This document shows, one piece after another, positions 51,725 to 62,279 of a stretch of DNA of 64,000 nucleotides. The translations under genes and the position numbers were made by a program. The DNA comes from Chamaecyparis obtusa (taxonomy: Eukaryota; Streptophyta; Pinopsida; Cupressales; Cupressaceae): assembly GCA_027943335.1 (NCBI GenBank), contig BSBK01006341.1, forward strand, positions 407,501 to 471,500. The letters run 5' to 3'. Numbering within the stretch: the stretch's first letter is position 1; every line of letters begins with the position of its first letter. Under the pieces are notes generated by a model. The model was not told where the DNA came from, searched no databases, and worked only from the letters and a program-made list of their open reading frames with translations.

Positions 51725-52588
51725 TGATGCAGGAGCATCTTGGGTTCTTGGCAATCTTGTATTACCAAAAACATGTTAGAGTTGTTAGATATGATCAGTA
51801 GCTACTTTTGGGCTCTCGGGGAAGTATTCTTGCTTTCCACCAATGGGGCTCAGTTGCTGCTTGATTCGGTTGTTCACCGAGTTAGTTTTGGTTACTTGGT
51901 AGTCTTGCTCACTGAGTGGTTTATTTTGGATCTTTGTTGAGGCTGACTTGTGTATTCAATTTTAGTCACAGAGTTAATGTTTATATCGATCATTGGGAAG
52001 CATGTGGACCTAATTATGGGTTGTTCCTTTCTCCAATGTTGGATCTTAAGGATCTTGTTAGCTTGTGGTGACTGATAAGGAAAGTACTGTACACTTTCCT
52101 CCCGACCTCACCGGGATAATTTTTGGGCCGCCATGTTGTAACTCATTCTACCCCTAAAGCGGCAAAAATATTGTATAATATGGCTTAGGGTTAGGGATTT
52201 CATTATGTATGATTTTAGTACTTGCGGCGGAATTGAGCTGTAAGGGATTACAGATTGTAATCAGGTTGTTATCACTGGATAATAAAATATTGGACTCGTT
52301 GTTGGTGGACGTAGCCCAGGGATTGGGTGAACCACATTAAATCTTTGTGTCTTGTGTTCTCTTCTGTGTGGTTTACTATTTTTTGATATTGGTTATTTTT
52401 GCATATAATTGTTATTTCTACCTTGTTAATCCTAACAGATCTTTAGAGCTGACCTGTTCAGTGGCCTCTTGTATAAATAGAATAGTATGTTGTAGATCTT
52501 GGCAATTTTGGAGGAGAGTAAAGTAGTAGTTAGTGGGTTTTGTAAAATGTTGCAAATCCTTGCATATATGAGGATTATTTGTATTTGA
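51725..52588 (+). repeat. 5' LTR of element C, right end deleted, with solo LTR inside
   Basis: Starts TGATGCAGGAGCATCTTGGG. It is interrupted by a 382-bp solo LTR at 52056-52437. After gtatttgag (about 52588) the sequence jumps into gag, so about 200 bases present in the 3' LTR, the PBS and leader are lost. A TATAAATAG box is kept at about 52473. Confidence 0.9.
52056..52437 (+). mobile_element. Solo LTR in the 5' LTR of element C
   Basis: 382 bp, TGTTAGCTTGTGG to TAATCCTAACA (TGTTAG/CTAACA terminal inverted repeat). Perfect 5-bp duplication GATCT at 52051-52055 and 52438-52442. The 3' LTR of C shows the empty site (cttaaggatatttagagc, near 57025). The motif ctgataaggaaagtactgta resembles the solo LTR at 502-1172, which suggests one family. 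Confidence 0.93.
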
Positions 52589-52589
52589 G

Positions 52590-55500
52590 CATTAACAAAT
52601 TTGAAGGCTACACCACATTTTAATCCTCCTAGATACAATGGAAGGCTAGATTCAGATGAGATGATGGATTGGATAATCGAGATAGAAAAGTATTTTAAAT
52701 ATGAAAATGTTTCAGAGGAAAAGAAGGTGAAAATTGCAAGTGCAAAATTGAAAGGTTATGCATCCTTATGGTGGGAGCATCTACAATTGGATAGAAAGAG
52801 GAAAGACAAAGACAAAATCAAGGTATGGAATAAGATGGTGAATAAATTTAAGGGCAAGTTTCTACCTTGTGATTATCAGATTAACCTAGTTAGAAGAATG
52901 CAAAATTTGAAGTAGACAGATAGCTCGGTAAAATATTATACTAAGGAATTCTATAGATTAGACATCAGATTTGGACATATTGAGGATGAGGTAGAAAGAA
53001 TTGCTAGATACTTGAAGGGGTTGAGAGTTTCTATTCAAGAGGAAATCAATTTGGTTAAGTTGGAAAGTATTGAAGAAGCTTATCAGTTTTCCCTAAAAGC
53101 TGAGGAGAAATTGAACAAAAGACATGAGCAAAGACAAAGAGGAAGAGGTAGATCTTATGGTGAAAATAATAGATCTGATCAAGACAAAAAATTAGGATAA
53201 AGGAAAGACTGAGTGGAAAGGTCAAAGTTCTTCTAGAGGAAGAGGTAGTAACTACTGAGGTGACTATGGCAGAGGTGGATTCTGAGGAACTTGTTACAAT
53301 TATGGAGGAGAAGGACGTAGATCATTTGAGTGTACACATGCAAGCAAGAAAGTTTGTAGCAGTATAAATTCCTTGGTGCAAGAAGACTCAGTGAATGAAC
53401 CAAAGAAAGAAAATAATTTGATGGTCAGAAGAGCATTATGGAGTGAAAGTAATAAGGAAGATATGGTAAGGAAAAGTTTGTTCAAAACTAGATGCAGAGT
53501 TGCAGATAAAGTGTGGAAGGTAATCATTGACAGTGGAAGCTCAATGAATTTGGCATCTGAGGAAATAGTTGTAAAGTTGCAGTTGGAGAGGTTGAAACAC
53601 CTGAAGGCCTATCAAATTTCATGGATCAAGGGTGAGCATACACTATTGATAAGTGAGCAATGTTATGTAAATTTGAAAATTGGCAAGTACTATGATAAGG
53701 TGTTGTGTGATATTATGCCTATGGATTGTTGTCATATTTTGTTGGGTAGATCTTGGCAATATGATAGACATGTTATATATGATGAGAGATTACATAAATA
53801 TACAATTTGGGTTGATGGGAGAAGACAAATCTTGTTACCTTTGATTGAAGAATATGTTGGTAATGTTTGTACATCTGTGAAGGCTTGTTTGATGGAAGGA
53901 AGAAAGTTTGTTAAGGGTTTGAAGAATAATGATGTATGTTTTTATCTCATTCCTAACAAATTGAGTGAGAATACAGTGGATAGTGTCCCTGAAGAGGTTG
54001 ACAAATTACTCACCGAGTACAAAGAGATCATCTCTAATAATATACCTAATGGTTTACCACTGAAGAGAAGCATTGATCATTGTATGGATCTAATTCCTAG
54101 AGCTAGTTCGTTGAATAAAGCACCACATCAGTTGACACCTACCAAGAATGAGTAACTCAACTGACAAATCCAAGAGTTATTGTAGAAAGGTTTGATTCGA
54201 GAAAGTTTGAGTCCATGTGTAGTACTAGTTGTATTAGCACCTAAGAAGAATGGAGAGTGATGAATGTGTACTGATTCTAGAGTAATAAAAAAGATAACAG
54301 TGAAATATCAGTTTCCTATACCGAGGACGGATGACATAATGGATAGTTTGAGTGCAACAAAGTATTTTACTAAAATTGATTTGAAGAGCGACTATCATCA
54401 GGTCAAAATCAGAGAAGGTGATGAATGGAAGACTGCTTTCAAGACAAGAGGAGGTTTGTATGAGTGGTTGGTTATGCCTTTTGGTTTAACTAATGCACCA
54501 AGTATTTTATGAGATTGATGAATGAGGTTTTGAAGAAATTCTTGGGTAAATTTTTTATTGTATACCTGGATGACATTTTGATATTCAATAAGACCAGAGA
54601 AGAACATTTGTTGCACATTAAATAGGTATTGTAGAGATTGAAAGAAGAAAAGTTGCTGATTAATTTGAAAAAGTGTTCCTTTATGAAAGAGGAGATTGTA
54701 TATTTCAGATTTGTGATTTCAGTTGATGGTTTGAAGATATTTTGAATTGGCCTACACCTGAAAATTCTAGTGAGGTAAGATCATTTCATGGTTTAGCAAT
54801 TTTTTTACGAAAGTTCATTGAAAATTCCAGTTCAATTCGTAATGCTATGACTGAGACTATGAGAGGAGATAAAAAAGAATTCAAGTGGACACATGGAGCT
54901 AATAAAAGTTTTGAGACTTTGAAGCATAAGGTTGTTGAATTGCCTATGTTAGATTTACCTGATTGGAAATAGTATGTGTATGATCAAGAGTTCAAGCCCT
55001 AAAGAAATGGAGACATTATTTGATACCGAGTAAATTTGTGTTATATATTGATCATAAGGCTTTACATTATTTGGGTAGTCAAAATAAGTTGAATCACAAA
55101 CGTATGTAATGGGTTGAGTATTTGAAAAGTTATACATTTGTGATAAAACATAAGACTAGAGTCACTAACCAAGTTGTTGATGCATTGAGTAGAAGAAGAT
55201 CTTCGATGAATGAAATGAGAATTGAAGTTCTTATTTTTGATGACATGAAGGATTTGTATGAAACTGACCCCGATTTTTCTGAGTCTTGGAGAAAGTGCAG
55301 AGTACCTATTCAAGATCAACTGAGTACTAAATTATTCAAGAAGGTATGTTGTTTAAAGGTATTCAGTTGTGTATACCGAGAGGATCAATGAGAACTAATT
55401 TGATAAAGGAGAAACATAGTACTAGTTTGGCTGGACATTTTGGCATTGATAAAACACCGAATTTTCTTAAGGAGAGATACTTTTGGCCAAATTTGTATAA

Positions 55501-56655
55501 GGATGTTCAAAAATTTGTGAGAAGTTGTGGAGTTTGTCAAGTTGCAAAGGGAGTAAGTCAGAATATTGGATTGTATACACCAATTTTTGTTCTTGAGAAA
55601 CCTTGGAGTGATATTAGTATGAATTTTGATCTTGGCTAACTGAAGACAACAAGAGGTAATGATTCTATATTTTTTGTTGAGGATAGATTTTATAAAATGA
55701 CACATTTTAAACCTTGTAGGAAAACATTAGATGCAGTGCATATAAAAGATCTTTTCTTTAAGGAGATTGTTATATTGCATGGATTACTGAAGAGTATCAT
55801 CTCTGACTTAGACAGTAAGTTTGTTAGCTATTTCTAGAAGACTCTATGGAAAAATTTGGGTACCGAGTTGAAGTATAGTTCTACATTTCATCCATAGATT
55901 GATGGAAAAAAAAAGGTTGTAAATAGAAGTTTGGGTAACTTATTGAGATTCTTAGTTGGAGATACACTGAGTAATTGGGATTCCATGTTGGCACAAGAAG
56001 AGTTTGCATACAATAATTTAGTGAATAGGAGTACTAGGAAAAAACTTTTTGAGATTGTTAATGGCACACAACTGAGGGGCATATTAGAATTTAAGAACAT
56101 TGCTGGAGAAGAGAAGAGAAGTGTTGAAGGAGAAGAATTTGCTAAGCTCATGAAGACATTGCACGAGGAAGTGAAACATAAGTTGGAACATAGTAATCAT
56201 AAATACAAGGATAGATCAAATAAATCAAGAAGACATAAGACTTTTTCAGTTGGAGATGAAGTAATGGTTCATTTGAAAAAAAAATATTTCTTGTTAGAAC
56301 CTATGGAAAATTGAAAATGAAGAAATTTGGTCCCTGCAAGATATTGAGAAAGTTTGATAGTAGAAATGCTTATGAGATTGAGTTACCTAATGACATGGAT
56401 ATATCACCTATATTCAACATTGCATATTTGTATGAGTATCATGAATCTGATGAAGAACTAACAATACCAAATGATTATCCTAAGAAGTAAAAAAAATAAG
56501 TTGAGAATATTTTGGAACAAAGAGTTGGAAGAAGAACAAGAGGAAAATAGTACATGTAATATTTGGTAAGATAGAAGAGCAGACCGATTGAAGACAGTTC
56601 ATGGATTTCACAATCTAAGTTAGATTCAACTTAGGTTATACCTACTACATGATTC
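52590..56655 (+). pseudogene. Element C gag-pol-chromodomain polyprotein, heavily decayed
   Basis: Gag begins mid-domain with LDSDEMMDWIIEIEKYFKYE. The frame changes near 53190 and several times after 54500. Zinc knuckle degenerate (CYNYGGEGRRSFEC). Protease VIIDSGSSMNLAS (about 53524). RT has [11 protein letters not shown] and VYLDDILIF (about 54560). A deletion of roughly 115 bases at about 54965 removes the first part of RNase H including its first Asp. Integrase finger is present (SCGVCQVAKG). The DDE Glu position is Lys (IDGKKKVVN, about 55905). Chromodomain remnants at about 56480-56655. Confidence 0.92.
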
Positions 56656-56686
56656 AAAGAATCATTTCAAAACAACCTCAAGTGTC

Positions 56687-57390
56687 TGATGCAGGAGCAT
56701 CTTGGGTTCTTAGAAATCCTATATCACCAAAAACATGCTAGAGTTGTTAGATGTGCTTGGTAATTTCTTTTGGGCTCTCAGTGAAGTTTTCTTTCTTTCC
56801 ACCGACGGGGCTCGATTTCTGCCTGGTTCAGTTGTTCACCGAGGTTCGGTTATTCATTGAATCATTTTTGGTTGCTCGTTAGTCTTGATCACCGAGTGGT
56901 TTATTTTGGATCTTTGTTGAGGCTGACTTGTGTATTCAATTTTGGTTGCAGAGTTAAGGGTTGCATTGATCATTAGGAAGCATGTGGACCTAATTTTGGG
57001 TCATTCCTTTCTCCAATGTTGGATCTTAAGGATATTTAGAGCTGACATGTTTGGTGGAGTCTTGTATAAATAGAATAGTATGTTGTAGATCTTGGCAGTT
57101 TTGGAGGAGAGTGAAGTAGTAGTTAGTGGGTTTTGTAAAAGGTTATAGATCCTTGCATGTATGAGGACTATTTATATTTGATTTTTGATTTTGTTTTCCG
57201 TAACTAGGAAGGACTTATAGCCCGACATGTTTCTTGTAAGCTCAGTTATTGATGAATAAAAGTTAAATTTTCTAGTTTTTTGCATTCTCTCTCTCCTAGT
57301 CTTGTGTTGTTACTTCTGAGTTTTGATCTTGCAGGTAGGTTGGTAGATGGGTGTTCCTATTGGCCCCATCTTCCATCTTACCTTGCGTCA
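56687..57390 (+). repeat. 3' LTR of element C
   Basis: 704 bp, TGATGCAGGAGCATCTTGGG to taccttgcgtca. TATAAATAG near 57066. Contains the block aggaaggacttatagcccga near 57208 shared with A, B and D. Confidence 0.94.
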
Positions 57391-58421
57391 TGAATCCACC
57401 TCCTTTATCCTTCACCAACCTTTCCTCCTTTAGCATCATTAATTCTATCTTCATCTTCACCCTCGACATATCTATTCTCATGCACACATACAGGTTCCTA
57501 TCAAAAGAATACTACTCCTCCTTCTATAAATCCACTGCAACATATGCAATAACATACTCTTTTACAAAATCAATTTGATTTGTACCAACATCAACCAAGA
57601 AACATATATCTTCTCTACGACACCCTCTCTACAAGATGTCATCATCACTACTAACCTCAAAAATAGTAAATTCCCCAACTAGCTCAAACAATTTATTAGA
57701 TTCAACCAAAGGGTTTTTTATTTCCAACTTCAACAATATCAACATCCTCAAAAACCAAATGATCCTTAACTTCCTCATCAAATCCAATAAACTAATTATG
57801 AAACTTACCTACATCCATATCTACTTTGTTCTTAGAAAATTATTTCATACCTAATATCAAAACTTCCACAGATTTTTTTACCTCTTCAATTTTTACCTCT
57901 GTCACTACTGCAATCCTTGTTTGTCTCTTCTTCTTTTGAATTGTCTTTTTGATAGGCCATGAAATCTTCTTCTTGATTGATAAGTGTCATTTCTACATTG
58001 TTAACCTTATTAGATTGAGTGCTTGCTTTATGCCTCTGATCTCTTGTTTCAACTCTATTTGCCTTTCTCTCTCTCTTTTTCCGCTCACTTCATCGTTCTT
58101 GAACTCTTATATTCTTTCATCGATTCTATTTCTCTTATCATTTCCTCCTCGCACACAAGTCCTCTATAATTGCAAGCCAGATCCTCTCTCTGCCACCCCA
58201 CAAAAAAACCAATTTAGGACTTCACAAGCTCAGGAAAAAAATCTAACATATCAATTCATCCACCACAATTGGTAACTAGCTCAACAAATCCTTTCTAACC
58301 ACCTTGTGTAAGTTATTTGATGATACAAGTTAGATCCTCAGTTGTGCCACCCCATAAACAACAAATCTTCAACTTTGCAAGTTTAGAACAAAAGGATCAC
58401 AACACTGCAAGATCAAACCAT
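57391..58421 (-). pseudogene. Element D internal region, left copy (5' part)
   Basis: Homologous to 59720-60709. It keeps the SRVKMKIELMMLKEERLVKD block (about 57370-57470 on the minus strand) but the long coiled-coil frame is broken. The 3' continuation of this unit lies at 51405-51724, separated by element C. Confidence 0.8.
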
Positions 58422-58433
58422 GCTCTGATACCA
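58422..58433 (-). other. Second primer-binding site of element D (after LTR 2)
   Basis: The same gctctgatacca sequence two bases inside LTR 2. It shows that the middle LTR also acts as a 5' LTR for the left internal unit. Confidence 0.9.
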
Positions 58434-58435
58434 TT

Positions 58436-59406
58436 TGATGCAGTTGAGACTAGAGAATCCCCATAGGAGTTATCCAATCTTGCAACAAGAGTCAACACAA
58501 TGGAAAGAATCAAGAAACATAACTAGATGTATCCAAACAATAACAACTTTATTATCAAGAAACATCCAAATTACATCAAACATGTCAGGCTATCATGCCT
58601 TCCCAATTGAAGCCACATAGAAAGAAATGAATCTCAATCTTAATACTAATTTGTCAAAGTCTCGAGTCTAGGTTTCCTGAATCAACTACCAATCTAACTA
58701 AAATACTACCTAGATTAAGTACAAGATTTCTAGCTATAAGTCATCTTATCAGATCACAACCCCCAAGATAAAGAAAATAGTTTACAAACATAAAGATCAG
58801 AACCCAAATCCATAAGAACATCCACCAATGAATATAACAAGATGCACGATTATATAAGGAAGTCGACCAAAAAAATAAGAACATCGAACAATGTGCCATG
58901 AACAACTGCAACTCAAGAATCATCACCACAAACTAGATCTCACCACCTTGACCATTAGAACAGGTACCCAAAATAGGACGAGACCCAAAAATGTAAAACA
59001 CCAATCGCATAAGGAACATAAGGATTTGTGATCCAAGATATAGGTCCACATGAGTTCCAATAACCATGATCCATGACTGCACACACTAAAACCCAATGAT
59101 CACCAACCACATGGTAATCTCCGCTATAATCTACAATAATCAATCAATGACATGATGAACACAACCAGTCAGCAAAGAACATGCCATATCTCACAATCCA
59201 CACCACTTGAAGAGGTGTGATCATAGGCATAACCTCCATGATCACAAAGGAACAAATCATTTTCACCATATACACCAAAGACCTCCACAGATCTAATGCA
59301 CATAGAATCTTTGTAAGCTACCTAGAATAAGGAACTCCAACAATCCATAAGGAAACTCCTCCAAGAAGCTATAGAACTGCTAGGGACCTAAGATTCCCCT
59401 ACATCA
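58436..59406 (-). repeat. Element D LTR 2 (shared, middle)
   Basis: 971 bp, tgatgcagttgagactagag to cccctacatca. A block at about 58581-58609 (catgtcaggctatcatgcct, minus-strand reading gggaaggcatgatagcctga) matches the LTR block of chromoviruses A, B and C. Confidence 0.92.
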
Positions 59407-59719
59407 GACACTCAGGGTTAATAGAAAAGTGTATCCCAAAATCATAATTCAACCTCATCTTGATCATTAGTTTCCCAATATTCAAAAGCAAGAAGATAAA
59501 CTAGTACACAAGCTTCATCTAATCAAACCTCTGCATAAGAAAAAATGGAACAACAAATCCAATGATGAGTCCAAACTAATTATTAGCACAATTAAGCATT
59601 AGATCTGTACTCCACTTCACAAATCCTCTCGATGTCCACAACCACTTATCACCATCCATGGAAAACATTTGTCCACACTTTGTCATCAGTCCACAACAAC
59701 AATGAATACATTAATCTTA

Positions 59720-60503
59720 CTGAATCCACCTCCTTTATCCTTCACCATCCTTTCCTCCTTTAGCATTATTAATTCTATCTTCATCTTCACCCTTGACATA
59801 TCCATTCTCATGCACACATACTAGTTCCTATCAAAACAATATTGCTCCTCCTTCCATAAACGCACTGCAACATATGCAACAACATCCTCTTTTACAAAAT
59901 CAATTTGATTAGAACCAACATCAGCCAAGAAACACATATATTCTCTACCACACCCTCTCTGCAAGATGTCATCATCACTACTAACCTCAACAATAGTAAA
60001 TTCTCTAACTAGCTAAAACAAGTCATTAGATCCAACCAAAGGGTTTTTTATTTCTATATTCAACAATATCAACATCCTCAAAAACTAGACAATCCTTAAC
60101 TGCCTCATAAGATCCAATAAAATGATTATGAAACTTACCTACATCCATATCTACTTCGTCCTTAGAAAATTCTTTCATACTTGATGTCAAAACTTCCACA
60201 GATTTGTTTACCTCTTCAAATTTTACTTTTGTCACTTTTAGAACCCTTGTTTGTCTCTTCTTCTTGATTGATAAGTGCCATTTATGCATTGTTAACCTTA
60301 TTTGATCTAGTTCTTTCTTTTTTCTTATGATCTCTTGTTCCAACTCTATTTTTCTTTCTCTCTCTTTTTCCTCTCGCTTCATCATTCTTGAACTTTTATA
60401 TTCTTTTATCAATTCTATTTCTCTTATCATTTCCTCCTCATGCACAAGTTTTCTGCAATTGCGAGATAGTTCCTCTCTCTTCTTGCCCACAAAAAAACCA
60501 ATT
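59720..60503 (-). pseudogene. Element D coiled-coil protein (unrecognised), right copy
   Basis: The only protein-like content of element D. The open frame runs from just after a TAA near 60504; the first ATG is at 60430. The first block (to 60026) is extremely Lys/Glu/Arg-rich with coiled-coil character (KREEKERERKIELEQEIIRK, RKKKELDQIRL) and ends FHNHFIGSYEAVKDCLVFED. After a frame change near 60015 a second block reads SDDDILQRGCGREYMCFLAD and FVKEDVVAYVAVRLWKEEQ, then a stop and SRVKMKIELIMLKEERMVKD. Total about 260 residues. There is no CCHC knuckle, protease or pol motif, and I do not recognise the family. Position after the PBS suggests a gag-like role, which is inference. Confidence 0.6.
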
Positions 60504-60709
60504 TATGACTTCACAAGCTTAGGAATAGCAATCTACCATCTCATCTCATCTACCACATCCAGTAACTAGCAACACATCCTTCTTAGTCACCTTGCACAAG
60601 CTATTAGATGATGCAGGTCAGATCCTCAGTTCTTCCATGCCACAAACAACAAATATACAACTTTTAAAGTTCAGACACAAGCACTCACACCACCATAAGA
60701 TGAAACCAT

Positions 60710-60721
60710 GCTCTGATACCA
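60710..60721 (-). other. Primer-binding site of element D (after LTR 3)
   Basis: Plus-strand gctctgatacca, i.e. TGGTATCAGAGC on the minus strand, two bases inside the LTR. Full 12-base match to the initiator tRNA-Met type site. Confidence 0.9.
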
Positions 60722-60970
60722 GTTGATGTATTCAAGACAAGAGAATCCCCACAGGAGGTGTCCAATCTTGTAGCAAGAGTCAACACAATGGAAATAATCA
60801 AGAAACACAACCAGATGTAGCCAAACAATAACAAATTTATTATGAGGAGACATCTAAATTACATCAAACATGTCAGATTATTAGGCCTTTCCAGTTGCAA
60901 CCACATTGAAAGAAATGAATCTCAATCCTAATACCGATATGTCAAAATCTCAGATATAGGTTTCCTGAAT

Positions 60971-61298
60971 TGCTAGAATTGTTAATATTTCCTTGGTTGT
61001 TATCATTTATTGAGGATTAACCAAGGTATCCGCTTTTATTTTGTTTAGGATATTCTTATGAAATCCATACATGTATTTTGTCCTCTATTCCAAGTGGGAG
61101 GAAATGTCACTTTTTTGTAATTCTTTTAATAAGGAAAATAAATTATCCTCCTTAAGAGTATCTTGACACTTTGCACACACCCATTGTGGATTATGGCATT
61201 CTTAGATTGATGAGTTACTTAGTAACTCCTCTCCTCATCTCTATAAAAGAGATTCTTTGCTCTCTCTTTTTTTATTGATGAATTTATTGTAATGATCA

Positions 61299-61354
<56 letters not shown>

Positions 61355-61546
61355 TTTAGGCTATGGCCTCATTCATAATGTCACAAGGGATTTTTATTTT
61401 ATTTTACCCTTTCAAAATCTTGTTGTCTCCTTGTGTTGGCTTTTGGATGCTTGCTCCTATTTTTGGTTTTCTCATGGTAACATCTCCTTCATTATCTATC
61501 TCACTTGGATTACTTTCTTTCCCCACTCTCATTATTTTTCTTTACA
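60971..61546 (+). mobile_element. Solo LTR in LTR 3 of element D
   Basis: 576 bp, TGCTAGAATTG to TTTCTTTACA, flanked by perfect TGAAT duplicates (60966-60970 and 61547-61551). LTR2 shows the empty site (tttcctgaatcaactacc). It contains a TATAAAAG box (about 61242) and a (TC)n(CA)n microsatellite. The terminal inverted repeat is short, so the identification rests mainly on the duplication and the empty site. Confidence 0.88.
61299..61353. repeat. Compound (TC)n(CA)n microsatellite
   Basis: About 12 TC units followed by about 16 CA units, inside the solo LTR downstream of its TATA box. Confidence 0.95.
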
Positions 61547-62279
61547 TGAATCAACTACCAGTCTAACTGAACTACTACCCAACTTAAATACAAGATCGTC
61601 AACTATAGGTTGGCTTATCTAATCACAACCCCCAAGATAAATAAATTGGTTTACACACATATAGGTTAGGACCCAAATCCATAAGAACATCCACCAATCA
61701 ATATAACATGACACGTTATTATACAAGGAAGTCAACCAAAAACATAAGAACATCAAAAAATGTGCCATGAGAAACCACAACCCTAGAATCTTCATTGTAA
61801 ACTAGATCTCTCCACCCCGACCATTAGAATAGGTACCCAAAATAGGACCAGACCCAAAATGTAAAACATCAATCACATAAGGAACATAAGGATGCATAAT
61901 CCAAGATATAGGTATGCACGAGTTCCAATAACCATGATCCATGATCACACATGCTAAAACCCTACAATCACTAACCACATTGTAATCTCCACTATAATCT
62001 CCAACAATCAACTTGTGACATGATGAACACAACTAGTCGGTAAAGAACATGCCATATCTCACAATTCATGCAACCTAAAGAGGTGTGATCATAGGCATAG
62101 CCTCCATGATCACAAAGGAAAAAATAATTTTCACCACATACGCCAAAGAGCTCCACAAATCTACCACACACAAAATCTCTATAAGGTTCCTAGAATAAGG
62201 AACTCTAAAAATCCATAAGGCAATTCCACCAAGAAGTTGAAAAACCACCAGGGAACCAAGATGCCCCAACATCATTATT

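Larger units (their letters stand above)
51725..57390 (+). mobile_element. Ty3/gypsy chromovirus C, inserted in element D
   Basis: 5' LTR 51725 to about 52588 (truncated and interrupted), coding region about 52590-56655, 3' LTR 56687-57390. Flanks are TAAAT (51720-51724) and TGAAT (57391-57395). The empty site is visible in D's other internal unit as ttactgaatccacc at 59718-59731. C is close to A in protein sequence but more decayed. A deletion removes the right end of the 5' LTR, the PBS and the start of gag. Confidence 0.93.
50446..62274 (-). mobile_element. Element D: tandem non-autonomous LTR retrotransposon (LTR-int-LTR-int-LTR)
   Basis: Three LTRs of about 960-970 bp (50446-51404, 58436-59406, 60724-62274 after removing an insert) alternate with two internal regions of about 1.3 kb. 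Read on the minus strand, each LTR begins TGATG and ends CATCA. The PBS TGGTATCAGAGC follows LTR3 and LTR2. The outermost flanks are TTGTT (50441-50445) and TTATT (62275-62279), a 5-bp duplication with one mismatch, so the array descends from one insertion. Element C interrupts the left internal region. No protease, RT or integrase is present. Confidence 0.88.
60724..62274 (-). repeat. Element D LTR 3 (5'-most), interrupted by a solo LTR
   Basis: Begins tgatgtattcaagacaagag and ends atgccccaacatca. Removing the inserted 576-bp LTR and its 5-bp duplicate leaves about 970 bp, the same as LTR2. Confidence 0.9.
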
